In this document: positions 31,567 to 41,947 of the stretch, one piece after another
How positions within the stretch are numbered: position 1 is the first letter of the stretch
Layout of the letters: every line of letters starts with the position of its first letter
DNA from: Acidobacteriota bacterium
Lineage (GTDB): Bacteria > Acidobacteriota > Terriglobia > Terriglobales > Acidobacteriaceae
Length of the DNA: 44,447 nt
Assembly: GCA_021791875.1 (NCBI GenBank)
Contig: JAJYVU010000025.1
Location: forward strand, 1-44,447
Direction: 5' to 3'
Made by a program: the position numbers and the translations under genes
The notes under the pieces: model-generated
Database searches by the model: none
What the model was told of the DNA's origin: nothing
The model's input: the letters and a program-made list of their open reading frames with translations, nothing else

Positions 31567-34500
31567 ATGAAGCAGGTTTATAAAAGAATTATTTTGATTC
31601 TCTTGCTGGCGGTGGTGGCGGCGGGCGCGCATTATGCCCAGGCGCAGAACGCCAACGCAGGAGAAATCAAAGGGACAGTCACCGACACGACCGGTGCGGT
31701 GATTCCCGGCGTGGCGGTGACGATTCTCAACGTGCAGACGGGAGTCGCGATCCACACGACGACGGACGCCGACGGGCTCTACGATGTGCCGTCGGTTCCA
31801 ACGGGCGAGTACAGCCTTAGCTTTGGCAAACAGGGATTCAGCAGCGCGGTTCGCAAAGGTATCACGCTGCATGTGGAGACGATTGCCATAAACGCAACGC
31901 TGAAGGTCGGCGCCACCACGCAGCGCGTAGTGGTCACCGCGGCCGCGCCGCTGCTGCAAACGGAGTCCTCGGGCCAGAGCATGACCTTCAATACCAAGCA
32001 GGTGAAGGATGCGCCGATTGTGGGAGGCATCTGGTACAACGAGCTGACCAATGAACTGCCGGGTGTGAATGGCGGAGGCGGGCAGGCCGCTTCCGGGCAA
32101 GGAATTGGCGTCAACGGCACAGAGGGATATTCAGGCACTTTCCTGATCGAGGGCTCGATTGCCACGGAGCCGAGGGATTCGAACGCCAGCGACAACTATC
32201 CTCCGATCGACGCCATCAGTGAAGTGAACGTGCAGACCTCGAACTTTGGGGCGCAATACGGAAGCGGCGTAGCCAACTTCAACGTGATGCTGAAGAGCGG
32301 GACGAACCGGTTCCACGGATCAGCGTTTGAGTTTTCGCAGAATTCCGCGCTGAACGCCCGATATTACTTCAACCGGCCGCCAAGTCCGGTCGCCCCGCTG
32401 CGCTGGAATGAATTCGGCGGGAGCATCGGCGGGCCGATCCTCAAGAACAAGCTGTTCTTCTTCTTCACCTACCAGGACAATCCAGCTACATCATCGTCCA
32501 CTTACTTTGCGACGGTGCCAACGCGCGGCGCGAACGGCACGACGAACATGGAAGCTGGTTGCTTTCCGACAACGGTGACGGATCCCACCACCGGCCAGCC
32601 GTATCCGGGCAACTGCATTTCATCGGGATTCGATCCGGTGGCGCTCAAAATTCAGAAGTACTTTCCTGCGCCGAATCTGCCGGGCTACCTAAATAACTAT
32701 TCGGTCGTACAGACCAATCCGAGCACGTCGCAGTGGTACGTGGGGAAAGTGGATTACACGCCGAGCGACCGCCAGCATATTTCCGGCTCGTACATGATTT
32801 ACCCCATCAGTCTGGTGAACAGCGTAGACGCCTTCTGCTCCCTTGGTTTTGACTGCACCAAAGGTCACAACTACAACGAAGACGCTCAGATCACCGACGT
32901 GTGGACGATCAATTCCCACGTGGTGAACGATGCGCACATTGGCGGAGTGCGGGAACTGGATAAGTACATTCCTCCCACCTATGACAAAGGGTATCCGACT
33001 ACGATCGGGCTTGAGCCGACTTACGGTAGCGATGCTCCGGGCAACATCTTCCCGGGCATTTCGATCAGCAATGGCGGCGGGATAGGGGCGATCTCGATCA
33101 ACGGCGGCGTGCACGCCAAGCTTGCGGATGGTTCGATTGTCGCTTCCGATGTTCTGACGCTGATCAAGGGACGGCACACCCTGAAGATGGGCGGCGAATA
33201 CGACAGGAGCTATCAGAATTACACAAGCTGGGGAGACGTGAGTTCCGGCAACTTCGCATTCGACGGCGTATCGACGGGCGTACCGTATGCGGACTTCCTG
33301 CTGGGTGAAGTGTACGGATGGTACGTTTACGAATACGCGGAAACGGGTGCACGCTCCCGGAGTGGAGCGGCGTTCCTGCAGGATAACTACCAGGCGACGT
33401 CGCATCTGGCGATCAACATCGGACTGCGCTATCAATTCCAGGGTGGATGGAGCGAGGTACACAACCGCTGGGGCACGTTCAATCCAGACATAGTGAACAG
33501 CGGGCAGTATGCTCCTCCGAACACGCTGGGCGCGATGAGCTACGGCGGCCAGGATGGGCGCAAGGATATTCAGGATAGCGTGAATGAGTGGGCGCCCCGG
33601 GTTGGGCTTTCCTGGTCGCCGATTCCGAACTGGGCGTTCCGGGCAAGTTATGGTATTACGGATCAGCCGTGGGCGGTGGATCCCTACAGCGCAGCCTATG
33701 GTGTTGGATTGAATCCGCAGGGCTCGAAGGGATATGGTTCCAGCGCTGCATTTTTGCTGAAGAACGGACCCGGGCCGGGTGCGGTGATTTACCCGAAGCT
33801 TTCTGACCTGTCTAACTCGCAATTTAATTACCAGAACGTGAGCTATTATCCGAGGCATCGCCCGATTACCTATTATCAGGAGGCTCTGCTTTCGGTGCAG
33901 CATGAGCTGCCCGGTCAGATGCTGGTGGATGTTAGTTATGTCTTCACGAAGGGAACCCACATGGGGTTCAGCCGGGATATCAACCAGGTTCCCCGGAAGG
34001 ACATGACGCAATACACCAACTGCTACAACGCTCCAACGGCATACCCGCTCTTCTGCTCGATTGACGCGGTGCTGTTTGACGGGTACTCGAACTACAACGC
34101 GCTCCAGTTCCGTGTGCAGAAGCGGTATTCGAACGGGCTGAGCTTCATCTTCAACTACGCCTACTCAAAGACGATGGATACCGGCACAGGGTCCGGAAAC
34201 AATGCGGGCGTCGACGTGTGGCAGAACGCGTTCAATGTTGCGGCGAATTACGGGTTGTCGACGCTGGATACGAAGAACATGATCAACGGGTCAGTCACTT
34301 ATGAGCTGCCCTTTGGCCGTGGGAAGCTGGTCAACCTGCATGGATTTGCGAATCAGGCGCTGGGAGGCTGGCGGCTTACGGGGGTATTCCAATTGCACAG
34401 CGGCATTCCATTCACTGTAAGAACGTCGGACAACGGGCAGGATTTGAGCGGCTCCGGGGCCAACCAGTGCGGTTGCGGATACTCATGGCTGCCAAATGTC

Positions 34501-34830
34501 GTCGGGAATCCGAACGTTTCCAATCCTTCGCCCAACGAGTGGTTTAATCCGGCTGCGTTCGCCACTCCAACACCGGGAACGTTTGGCAACGAAGCCCGCA
34601 ATACGCTGATTGGGCCTGCCTGGCGCGATCTGGACCTGAGCCTCGGCAAGACGTTCCAAGTGCGGCGCGGGATGGATCTGGAGATTCGGGCGGATTCCTT
34701 CAATGTGCTGAATCATCCCAACTTTGCGCAGCCTTCCACCGCGACGGGAACCGGCGTAGTGGGCGGCGGCGTGATCACTGGCGCCAGCGGGGCGCGAAGC
34801 ATGCAGCTGGGAGGCAGATTCACCTTCTAA
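31567..34830 (+). CDS. Oar-like TonB-dependent outer-membrane receptor
   Basis: 1087-residue outer-membrane transporter. A signal peptide (1-26, ending YAQAQ) precedes a carboxypeptidase-regulatory-like domain (about 32-115, GEIKGTVTDTTGAVIPGVAVTI pattern), a plug domain (about 118-240) and a very large beta-barrel ending in Phe (LGGRFTF). Barrel landmarks include GSAFEFSQNSALNARYYF, NEFGGSIGGPI and ADSFNVLNHPNFAQP, typical of the acidobacterial receptor group. GGAGG lies 8 bp before the ATG. Such receptors import large ligands, often oligosaccharides, using TonB energy. The shared promoter dyad ties it to the GH35 and GH-A hydrolases, suggesting that it imports their products. No SusD-like partner is present. 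Confidence 0.93.
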   Translation: MKQVYKRIILILLLAVVAAGAHYAQAQNANAGEIKGTVTDTTGAVIPGVAVTILNVQTGVAIHTTTDADGLYDVPSVPTGEYSLSFGKQGFSSAVRKGITLHVETIAINATLKVGATTQRVVVTAAAPLLQTESSGQSMTFNTKQVKDAPIVGGIWYNELTNELPGVNGGGGQAASGQGIGVNGTEGYSGTFLIEGSIATEPRDSNASDNYPPIDAISEVNVQTSNFGAQYGSGVANFNVMLKSGTNRFHGSAFEFSQNSALNARYYFNRPPSPVAPLRWNEFGGSIGGPILKNKLFFFFTYQDNPATSSSTYFATVPTRGANGTTNMEAGCFPTTVTDPTTGQPYPGNCISSGFDPVALKIQKYFPAPNLPGYLNNYSVVQTNPSTSQWYVGKVDYTPSDRQHISGSYMIYPISLVNSVDAFCSLGFDCTKGHNYNEDAQITDVWTINSHVVNDAHIGGVRELDKYIPPTYDKGYPTTIGLEPTYGSDAPGNIFPGISISNGGGIGAISINGGVHAKLADGSIVASDVLTLIKGRHTLKMGGEYDRSYQNYTSWGDVSSGNFAFDGVSTGVPYADFLLGEVYGWYVYEYAETGARSRSGAAFLQDNYQATSHLAINIGLRYQFQGGWSEVHNRWGTFNPDIVNSGQYAPPNTLGAMSYGGQDGRKDIQDSVNEWAPRVGLSWSPIPNWAFRASYGITDQPWAVDPYSAAYGVGLNPQGSKGYGSSAAFLLKNGPGPGAVIYPKLSDLSNSQFNYQNVSYYPRHRPITYYQEALLSVQHELPGQMLVDVSYVFTKGTHMGFSRDINQVPRKDMTQYTNCYNAPTAYPLFCSIDAVLFDGYSNYNALQFRVQKRYSNGLSFIFNYAYSKTMDTGTGSGNNAGVDVWQNAFNVAANYGLSTLDTKNMINGSVTYELPFGRGKLVNLHGFANQALGGWRLTGVFQLHSGIPFTVRTSDNGQDLSGSGANQCGCGYSWLPNVVGNPNVSNPSPNEWFNPAAFATPTPGTFGNEARNTLIGPAWRDLDLSLGKTFQVRRGMDLEIRADSFNVLNHPNFAQPSTATGTGVVGGGVITGASGARSMQLGGRFTF

Positions 34831-35028
34831 GACTTGTCCTTGCCTGACTTGAGCCGGGTTCGGAGTGGCGTCTCGTGCAGCCACCTCGGCCCGGCACTTT
34901 TGCAGGTGGTCCCAACACCGGATCGATTGCCCTACAATGAGCGCACGAGTCTCTTTATGCCACTTTTTTCGGTGATCCGTCGTAAAGCGCGACGGGGATG
35001 GGTATTCCTGTTGCGAGCTTTGAGGACC

Positions 35029-36264
35029 ATGCAGCCGCGGCTGCGCGTGCGGAGAAATTTGCGATCCAGAGCTGGATATTTGCGAATACCCGTCGCGCTG
35101 GCGTGCGCAAGCCTGCTTCTTGCGCCAGCATTTGCGATGCAAACGGCGGGTTCGGCAGCGGTGAGGGCAGATCTCGAAAGGGCGCAGGCCGCATTGCGCG
35201 CCAAGAATGCCGCCGAAGCGCAACAGATGTTTGAGGCGGCGCTGAAGCTGGACCCCGCGAACGTGGAAGCACAGGCCAATTTGGGTGTGATGGCGTTTTT
35301 CCACGGGGACTGCGCTGCTGCCGAGCCGTATTTTCGCGGAGCGATTGCGGGCGACCCGAGCCTGACCAAGATGGAAGCGCTGCTCTCAGTCTGCGAAATG
35401 AAACTTGGGCAGCCACAGGCGCAGGCGGACATGAAGAATGCTTTTGAGAAATTGAAGGATGCGAAGCTGCGGGCCCGACTGGGAATTCAACTTGCGAATT
35501 TGTATTACGAACAGGGAGATCTGGAAAGGACCGCGAATGTGCTGCAACAGTTGCTGGACTTGCAGCCGGATAACGTGAATTTCCTGTTTTTCGCGCAGCG
35601 TGTTTACAGCGAACTGGCGAATGAAACGATGAACAAGCTGGCGGTGCTGGCTCCCGGATCGGCCCGCATGGAACAGTTGATCGCCGAACGCCTGATCAAC
35701 GAAGGCGATCTGAAGGATGCGACGATGCACTACGAGAAGGCGTTGCAGCTTGACCCTCGCCTGCCGGGAGTGCACTTTGAACTGGCGGAGGCGCTGATGG
35801 AGGCATCTCCAGAAGATCCCACGTCGCAGGCAGACGCGGAAGCACAGTTGAAGCAGGCGATACAGATTGACGGCGACAGCGCCAACGTGGAGTGTGAGCT
35901 GGGCCGGATCGCACTCTTGCAATCGCACATGGGCGCAGCCTTGGGGGATTATCAGCGCGCGTACAAGATGAATCCGAACAGTGCACAAGCTGCGCTGGGC
36001 CTGGCGAAGATCATGGAGCGGCGCGAAGAGTATCCGCAGGCAGCGGGGTATCTTCGCAAAGCCGTGCAGGAAGATCCATTTAACGCGAAGGCTCACTACA
36101 GGCTTTTCCAACTGGACAAGAGGCTGCATCTGGAAGATGAGGCAAAGCAGCAACTGAAGCTGTTTCTGGATGTGCGCGCGGCCAAGGACAAGGTGAAACA
36201 GCTGGATCGGGAGATGCACCCAAGGACAACGGAGATGAGCGGCATGGGCCCATCCGGAGATTGA
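35029..36264 (+). CDS. Exported tetratricopeptide-repeat protein
   Basis: 411-residue TPR protein. The chosen ATG at 35029 follows TGAGG and leads into a basic stretch and a hydrophobic signal (about 22-38, VALACASLLLAPAFA). TPR units follow from about residue 45, seen as repeated patterns of AxxxFxxALxLDPxNxxAxxNLG and AxxHYEKALQLDPRLPG, to the C-terminus. A frame open upstream to 34834 (ATG at 34957) lacks a ribosome binding site. TACAAT at 34933-34938 may be a -10 box. TPR proteins mediate protein contacts; no enzymatic domain is present. It converges on the nitrite/sulfite reductase gene with 18 bp between stops. Confidence 0.85.
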   Translation: MQPRLRVRRNLRSRAGYLRIPVALACASLLLAPAFAMQTAGSAAVRADLERAQAALRAKNAAEAQQMFEAALKLDPANVEAQANLGVMAFFHGDCAAAEPYFRGAIAGDPSLTKMEALLSVCEMKLGQPQAQADMKNAFEKLKDAKLRARLGIQLANLYYEQGDLERTANVLQQLLDLQPDNVNFLFFAQRVYSELANETMNKLAVLAPGSARMEQLIAERLINEGDLKDATMHYEKALQLDPRLPGVHFELAEALMEASPEDPTSQADAEAQLKQAIQIDGDSANVECELGRIALLQSHMGAALGDYQRAYKMNPNSAQAALGLAKIMERREEYPQAAGYLRKAVQEDPFNAKAHYRLFQLDKRLHLEDEAKQQLKLFLDVRAAKDKVKQLDREMHPRTTEMSGMGPSGD

Positions 36265-36282
36265 CGAGGATGCGAGGTCTGT

Positions 36283-37935
36283 TTACTCCGCCGCTTTCAC
36301 AGGAGATGGAGCGGGCTGGCCGGTGAGCAGCAGGAGTAATTGGTCATTGCTGCTGCGCGCGAGAAACTCGTGCAGTGATTCGCCTGGCTGACGGCCGAAC
36401 AGATATCCGCGCAGGAGGCGCTCGATGGCATCGGGAACGGCGTCGGCGGTGCATTGATAGCCGACAAGTTGTGAGAGCACCGGCGTTTGCCCCAGGGCGC
36501 CACCGATGCGGAAGCTGAAGCCGTCCTGCATCTGGCCGCCCTGCCTGATCTTCTTGCCTTCCAGGCCGATGTCGGCGAGGTGGTGATGGGCGCAGCCATT
36601 GCCGCATCCTGTCACGTTGATTCTGAGGGGCTGCGCGAAATCCGGCAGGCGCTGTTCGAGGGCGGCGATCAATTTTTGCGAAAAGGATTTTGTTTCTGCG
36701 ATGCCGAGCTTGCAGAATTCCCGCCCCGTGCAGGAGACGATACCTTTGCAGAACGGGGATGCTTCCACTGCGAGTCCAAGCTGCTCCAGTTCCTTTGCCA
36801 GTAATGAACTGGAGGCGTGCGGCACATTGGGAAGGATAAGATTCTGCGCCGTGGTGAGGCGGAGGTCTCCGGAGCCGAAGGTTGCGGCCAGCTCGGCGAG
36901 AGCGATCAGCTGACTGCCAGACAGCTCGCCGCCCGGGACCGTGGCGGCGACGAAGTCGAGGCCCGGCTGTTTTTGCGGATGGATGCCGAGGTGGTCGCGA
37001 TGAGACTCGGCCGGAACGATTTCAGGGACGGCGGGATCTAGGCGGTAGCCAAGGATCGATTCGAGTTCGGCTAGAAAGCGATCGGCGGTCCAGCCCTGTT
37101 TGAGAAAGAGATGCTTCAGCCGGGCCTGTTCCCGTCGTTGCCGCAGACCTTCCTGCCGGCGGAACAATTCCATGACGGCCCGCACGACGTCGAGCGCCTG
37201 CGGTTGCCGGACAAAGGCATTCAAGCGCACGGCGGGATGTGGCTCGCGCGCGAGTCCGCCGCCCACGCGAAGGGAGTATCCGATTTCGTCGCCGCGCCGC
37301 ACGGCTGTCAGCCCGAGGTCGTTGAATTCGGGATGGCTGCACCAGGCCGGGCAGCCGGTGACGGATACCTTGATTTTGCGAGGAAGGTTGTAGAAGCTGG
37401 CGTGAGCCGTGAGCTCGCGAGCGATCTGCGCCACAAGCGGCGAGGTGTCCAGGATTTCATCGGGGAGCGATCCGGCCAGCGGACAGCCGGTGATGCCGCG
37501 CAGGGCATCGCCGCTGGTGCCCTTGGAGGACAATCCCACAGCGTGGAGCTCGTCGAGGATTTTGGGGATGGATTCTATGGTGACCCAGTGGAACTGGATG
37601 GTTTGACGGACTGTGATCGCGGCGCGATCGCGGGCGTATTGTTGTGCGGCCTTCCCAATGGCCAGGGCCTGCGGTGCAGTCAGCCATCCATTTGGAAGCC
37701 CCACGCGCAGCATGAAATACGGTGACGCCTGGCCCATGGCTCCGTGGCCATCGCCCTGGGTATAGATTCCCCACCACTTGAAGTAAGTTGAAATCCATTC
37801 TTCGGGAATGCTGTTGTGCCCGGTGCGGGCAAAATGACGAATCTCATCGAGCGCTTCCCATGGGTTCTTCGCGCGTTTGATGCGCTCTGCCTTCTCGGCC
37901 TTGGTTTCTCTCTGAACGGTGGCGCCGGGTTGCAT
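36283..37935 (-). CDS. Siroheme nitrite/sulfite reductase (ferredoxin-type)
   Basis: 550-residue assimilatory reductase that makes ammonia from nitrite or sulfide from sulfite. The two ferredoxin-like and siroheme half-domains repeat twice. The [4Fe-4S]-siroheme ligands are C402-x5-C408 (CTGREFC) and C444-x3-C448 (GCGNGC). The siroheme-binding basic residues lie in TVRQTIQFHW and LRLTTAQNL. The start at 37935 is preferred over an upstream TTG because GGGAGAG is well placed before it. No siroheme synthase, ferredoxin or sulfate-assimilation gene lies beside it, so nitrite and sulfite cannot be told apart by context. The protein is cytoplasmic. Confidence 0.9.
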   Translation of the reverse strand: MQPGATVQRETKAEKAERIKRAKNPWEALDEIRHFARTGHNSIPEEWISTYFKWWGIYTQGDGHGAMGQASPYFMLRVGLPNGWLTAPQALAIGKAAQQYARDRAAITVRQTIQFHWVTIESIPKILDELHAVGLSSKGTSGDALRGITGCPLAGSLPDEILDTSPLVAQIARELTAHASFYNLPRKIKVSVTGCPAWCSHPEFNDLGLTAVRRGDEIGYSLRVGGGLAREPHPAVRLNAFVRQPQALDVVRAVMELFRRQEGLRQRREQARLKHLFLKQGWTADRFLAELESILGYRLDPAVPEIVPAESHRDHLGIHPQKQPGLDFVAATVPGGELSGSQLIALAELAATFGSGDLRLTTAQNLILPNVPHASSSLLAKELEQLGLAVEASPFCKGIVSCTGREFCKLGIAETKSFSQKLIAALEQRLPDFAQPLRINVTGCGNGCAHHHLADIGLEGKKIRQGGQMQDGFSFRIGGALGQTPVLSQLVGYQCTADAVPDAIERLLRGYLFGRQPGESLHEFLARSSNDQLLLLLTGQPAPSPVKAAE

Positions 37936-38130
37936 TCCGCGAACTCTCCCTCTGTCTGCTGGAAGCAACAGAGTTACATCGGCAGAGCTGCGTGACTAAT
38001 CAGAAATCGTTATGAGCGATCAGGAAAGCTTTCCTCTTCCTGCGTAAAGGCGGCAGGAATTTAGATGAGGGTCTTGAAACTCCAATCAGGCGATCCGTAG
38101 TGAGACTTCTCTGCCCGCAATGAGGGGCAG

Positions 38131-38715
38131 CTACAGTTCATTGCCTGATTCTGGTTTAGAGAGTTGCGAGTAGAGCCATGCGCGCGCTACAGTCCACTCT
38201 CGTTCGACCGTACGAGTTGAGGTCCCGAGTGCTTCAGCCGTTTCCTCAACGGTGAGCCCGCCAAAGAATCGCAGCTCGACAATTTCTGCCTGGCGCGAAT
38301 CCATCGCCTGTAATGTCTGCAACGCGTCGTTGACAGCGAGCAATTCCTCCTGTGAATTGATGCTGACAGCAAATGATCCATTCCAGGAGTCGGGAAACTG
38401 CCCTCCGCCGCGCTTTTCGGACAGCCGTGCGCGGGCGCGATCGATGAGAATCCGGCGCATCAATTTTGCAGCAACGGCCATGAAGTGAGCGCGATTTTTG
38501 AAGCTGGTTTTGTTTTGCTCCACCAGCTTGAGATAGGTCTCATGGACCAGTGCTGTTGGCTGGAGAGTGTGGGTGGAGCGTTCATGAAGCATATAAGCCG
38601 CAGCCCGGCGATGCAGTTCGTCGTAGATGAGGGGCATGAGCCGCGCGAGCACGGAGCTATCGCCGTCGGCGAGCTTGTTCAACAGGGCCGTAACTTCTGC
38701 GGGTGATGTCTCCAT
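38131..38715 (-). CDS. ECF sigma factor of the acidobacterial/planctomycete kinase-linked type
   Basis: 194-residue sigma factor. Region 2 includes MPLIYDELHRRAAAYM, ALVHETYLKLVEQ and AAKLMRRILIDRARAR; region 4 has the helix-turn-helix LTVEETAEALGTSTRTVEREW (about 150-172). The LQPTALVHETYLKL motif is characteristic of the subgroup (TIGR02999-like) that occurs next to serine/threonine kinases. It lies 57 bp downstream of such a kinase gene on the same strand, so kinase-controlled activity, rather than a classical anti-sigma factor, is likely. No anti-sigma gene is present. Confidence 0.92.
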   Translation of the reverse strand: METSPAEVTALLNKLADGDSSVLARLMPLIYDELHRRAAAYMLHERSTHTLQPTALVHETYLKLVEQNKTSFKNRAHFMAVAAKLMRRILIDRARARLSEKRGGGQFPDSWNGSFAVSINSQEELLAVNDALQTLQAMDSRQAEIVELRFFGGLTVEETAEALGTSTRTVEREWTVARAWLYSQLSKPESGNEL

Positions 38716-38772
38716 GGTTTCATCAGCGAAAGTTCGACGCAGTGATGACCTGTGTTTGTTCGCGCTTTGATC

Positions 38773-41700
38773 CTACCGCAGTTTATGGTATTTCAGCTTT
38801 GCTTCCTTCATCAGGCTCAGATTCTTGTCTGCATGGTCCCACAACGCAAAGAGATTCTGATAAGCAGCTCGGCTTGCAGGGATATTCCGGGTGAGCGCGA
38901 GTGATCTGGCAAGGCCAAGTTCTGCCAGCGCGCCCGTGGGGCAATTGAGCACGATGCCTCGATGCGCCAGCAACTCTTTGAAGTCGGCAGCGGCTAATTC
39001 GCCCTCGCCAAGCGCCAGGTGCGCCTGCCCGCGCTCATAAACGGAATACATGCATGGGAGGGGGTTGAAGATTCCGGTTTCAAAGGGTGTGGATGATTTG
39101 AGGACCTGTAATGCTTTCCGGGGCCTGTGCTCATGAAGATCGATTCGAGCGGCGATGACAGGGATCCAATACTGATTCAATAAGGTGTCATGCGGGGATT
39201 GTTGTTTCAGTGCGGCGATCATTGTATCTGCCCGGTGCTCCTGGCCCAGGGAGCTGAGCACGAGCGCTGTCACAACCTCAAGATCGGTACTGGTTCTGTC
39301 ATTGGGTTGTTCGAGCACCTTAGAGATATCGTGTTCCGCCGTAGAGGTTTTCAGAAAATCAGCCTCCCAAAGTGCTTCCTCAGCTCTGCTCAGTGGGGCA
39401 AATTCCTGTCTGTCCGGGCCGGTTGCATCATCTGCGGCTTCGAACGCATAACGGCGGGAAGCATCCAGGCGGCCGTAGTAGGCTGCTGTTCTCGCCTGTT
39501 GGATCAAGAGCGTAATCGCAACCCCAGGGTAGTTGGAATCTTTTGCGCAGATTTGTTGCATCTGAGCGTGGTCGTGGTTATAAAACGCAAGCCAGTAACG
39601 GTCCCAGTCCAGGTTGACTTCAAAGAGATGTGCGGCGGCAGCCTGATTGATGACTGCCCGCGCTTCGTCCGGGCGCTCGAGATTGAGGTAGTCAAGGCCA
39701 AGATTTCCGTCAGCAATGGCCAGATCTGGATTGTCATGCAGGGCCAGGCGGAGCAGGCTGTTGGCCTGCCGGTAACGTCCGAAGTAGGAATCATCCACGG
39801 AGAGCTCCAGCGGCCAGCGGTCGTCATGGGGATAAATTTTCGACCACTGGCGATAAATCCGCATTTCCTTGTAGATATCGCCGGTTACGATGCCGTAGTA
39901 ATTGGATGCGATAAAGAATCGCTCCCACTGGGTGACACGATCGATAAGGTTATATGCCCTGGTTGCCGCCTGGCGTGCACGGACAATATCTCCGCGGTTC
40001 CAGTCAATGGTGGAGAGTTTTGCGTAGGCGAGCGCGAAGTTGGGATCCAGCTTCACTGCGCGAAGGTAATACGGCCTTGCAGCATACTGGCCTTCCTTGA
40101 CGCTCACCTGAATCCCAGCAGAATATGCGGCGAGCGCGCCAAACGAAGAGGTGGATGCATTCTGGATTGGAACACTGTACTTCAGAATGGAGCGGGATGA
40201 CTCACCGAGCTTACGGCGCATTCTGTCAGAGATGCGATTAAGAGCTGCCAGAACCTGAAGCTGCGATGGGGCCTCATCCGTATCCGTGGCAATGATCTTT
40301 CCGGAGTCACAATCCGTCGCCTTGAGTTCGAGGTTATAGCCGTTGTCGCCGGACATGATCATGCCCTGGAGGACAACCGCTGCGCTTTCCCGCTGACACA
40401 CCTGGCGCGCGATCTCACTCGTGAGCCGCTGGCTTGGGGACAGGCCCATGTACTGGAGCGCGTTGTCGATTCGCGACTGCGGCATCAGATCCAAGAAAGG
40501 TGATTGTTGCAGCTTTGCGGCAAGAGCCGTATTGAGCGTGTGATCGAAAACCGGCTCGCCTGTTGTATTGACAAAATCCGCAAGAACAAGACTCAGGGAG
40601 TCAGGCGAGGTTCGTGTTTGGCGCCTGAAAATGCGCAAGGGCACGAGCAGGAAAGCTCCACAGGCGAGAACCGCCCCGGCCAACGCAATCGCCGCGAGCT
40701 TCACCAGGTGTCTGCGCCACAGGAGTTCGGTCCACCTGCCGATGATCGAGTTCCTTGCATGGGTATCGTCTGGGAGTTTCTCAATCGCCTCGCAAAACTG
40801 GCGGGCTGTGGGAAATCTCTTGCCGGGTTCGGGATCAAGGCAGTGTTGGAGCAGGCAATCCCACGCATATCCGAGTTCGCGGACAAGTCTTGTTGGCGCC
40901 GGAGGAGTTTCCTTGAGCCGTCGCAGTGCGGAAAGCAGGGGGCTTTCCTCGGCGAATGCGCGGACGCCGGTAAGCATCTCGTAAGCAACGAGGCCCAGCG
41001 AATAGACGTCTGAAACGGGGGTCAGCGGCTTGCCTTCAATCTGCTCAGGAGACATGTATGCCGGTGTACCGAAGCTGAACCTATTTGTGGATGATGAGGC
41101 TGTGTCGTCTGTTGGACCTGGAGTCCAAGCGAGTCCAAAGTCTGTGATGACGGCGCGCAGGCTGCCGTCGCGCAGAGGTTCCAGCATGATATTGGCCGGT
41201 TTCAGATCGCGATGCAGAATGCCTGCCTCGTGCGCCGCGGAGAGCGCCTGAGCGATCTGCATGAGTAAATTGCGCGCGGATGCGGCGGGAATCCGACCTG
41301 TTCGCTGGAGATATTCTGAGAGGGTTTCTCCGTGCAGAAGTTCCATGCTGACGAAGAGGACGCCACCAGAATTCGACGACGTCTGATGGCGGAACAGATC
41401 GAAGATGCGGCACACATTGGGGTGGGTGACCTGACGCGCCAGCTGAACTTCTCGCTTGAACTGAGCGAGTGCGCGCGCGGCGCCGGCGATCTCAGCCCGG
41501 ATTGTTTTGATCGCAACGCGCGACTGCAATTCCGTATCGATGGCTTCGTAGACCTCGCCCATTCCGCCACGTGCGATGAACCGGACAATCTGGAACCTGT
41601 TTGCCAGAATCTCATCAGAGGTGAAGCGATGCTCGTTTGAAAGGTCAGGTACGGCGAATTCAACAGCCGCAGGCTCAATCAGAAATGATCCAGCCTGCTC

Positions 41701-41847
41701 ATGCGCGTCGAGCAGTTCCTGCACCGCGCGGCGCAGGTCGGCAGAGGGTGCTTTCTGATGCAGGTAGGTGTGCCGGCGGGAGGGCTCCACTTCGAGTGCC
41801 GAAAGGAACAACTCCTTGACTCGGTCCCATTCCTTCGAATCTGGCAT
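38773..41847 (-). CDS. Membrane serine/threonine protein kinase with periplasmic FlgO-like/TPR region
   Basis: 1024-residue bacterial Hanks-type kinase. A helical N-terminal segment (1-75, EWDRVKELFLSALEVEPSRR) is typical of acidobacterial kinases. The kinase domain (about 85-360) has the glycine loop ARGGMGEVYE, K114 in VAIKT, the catalytic HRDLKPAN with D214, DFG with D236, and GTPAYMSPEQ. One transmembrane helix lies at about 382-404. The periplasmic part begins with a FlgO-like domain (VLADFVNTTGEPVFDHTLNTA) and continues as TPR-like helical repeats to the C-terminus. The start at 41847 is preferred to a GTG further upstream because it matches the family N-terminus. It precedes the ECF sigma gene, its likely output. 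Confidence 0.92.
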   Translation of the reverse strand: MPDSKEWDRVKELFLSALEVEPSRRHTYLHQKAPSADLRRAVQELLDAHEQAGSFLIEPAAVEFAVPDLSNEHRFTSDEILANRFQIVRFIARGGMGEVYEAIDTELQSRVAIKTIRAEIAGAARALAQFKREVQLARQVTHPNVCRIFDLFRHQTSSNSGGVLFVSMELLHGETLSEYLQRTGRIPAASARNLLMQIAQALSAAHEAGILHRDLKPANIMLEPLRDGSLRAVITDFGLAWTPGPTDDTASSSTNRFSFGTPAYMSPEQIEGKPLTPVSDVYSLGLVAYEMLTGVRAFAEESPLLSALRRLKETPPAPTRLVRELGYAWDCLLQHCLDPEPGKRFPTARQFCEAIEKLPDDTHARNSIIGRWTELLWRRHLVKLAAIALAGAVLACGAFLLVPLRIFRRQTRTSPDSLSLVLADFVNTTGEPVFDHTLNTALAAKLQQSPFLDLMPQSRIDNALQYMGLSPSQRLTSEIARQVCQRESAAVVLQGMIMSGDNGYNLELKATDCDSGKIIATDTDEAPSQLQVLAALNRISDRMRRKLGESSRSILKYSVPIQNASTSSFGALAAYSAGIQVSVKEGQYAARPYYLRAVKLDPNFALAYAKLSTIDWNRGDIVRARQAATRAYNLIDRVTQWERFFIASNYYGIVTGDIYKEMRIYRQWSKIYPHDDRWPLELSVDDSYFGRYRQANSLLRLALHDNPDLAIADGNLGLDYLNLERPDEARAVINQAAAAHLFEVNLDWDRYWLAFYNHDHAQMQQICAKDSNYPGVAITLLIQQARTAAYYGRLDASRRYAFEAADDATGPDRQEFAPLSRAEEALWEADFLKTSTAEHDISKVLEQPNDRTSTDLEVVTALVLSSLGQEHRADTMIAALKQQSPHDTLLNQYWIPVIAARIDLHEHRPRKALQVLKSSTPFETGIFNPLPCMYSVYERGQAHLALGEGELAAADFKELLAHRGIVLNCPTGALAELGLARSLALTRNIPASRAAYQNLFALWDHADKNLSLMKEAKLKYHKLR

Positions 41848-41947
41848 TGCTACCTGTGGGGGGAGAAAGTTGATAACACTTAAGCGCGCAGGATGCCAGT
41901 TGTCAAGGATATAAGACGAATGCACCGCGAGGGGAGCATCGGCGGGA

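Noticed and set aside
32689-34011. 440-codon minus-strand ORF inside the TonB receptor gene
   Set aside because: His/Arg-rich translation with no family signature, entirely within a well-supported receptor gene.
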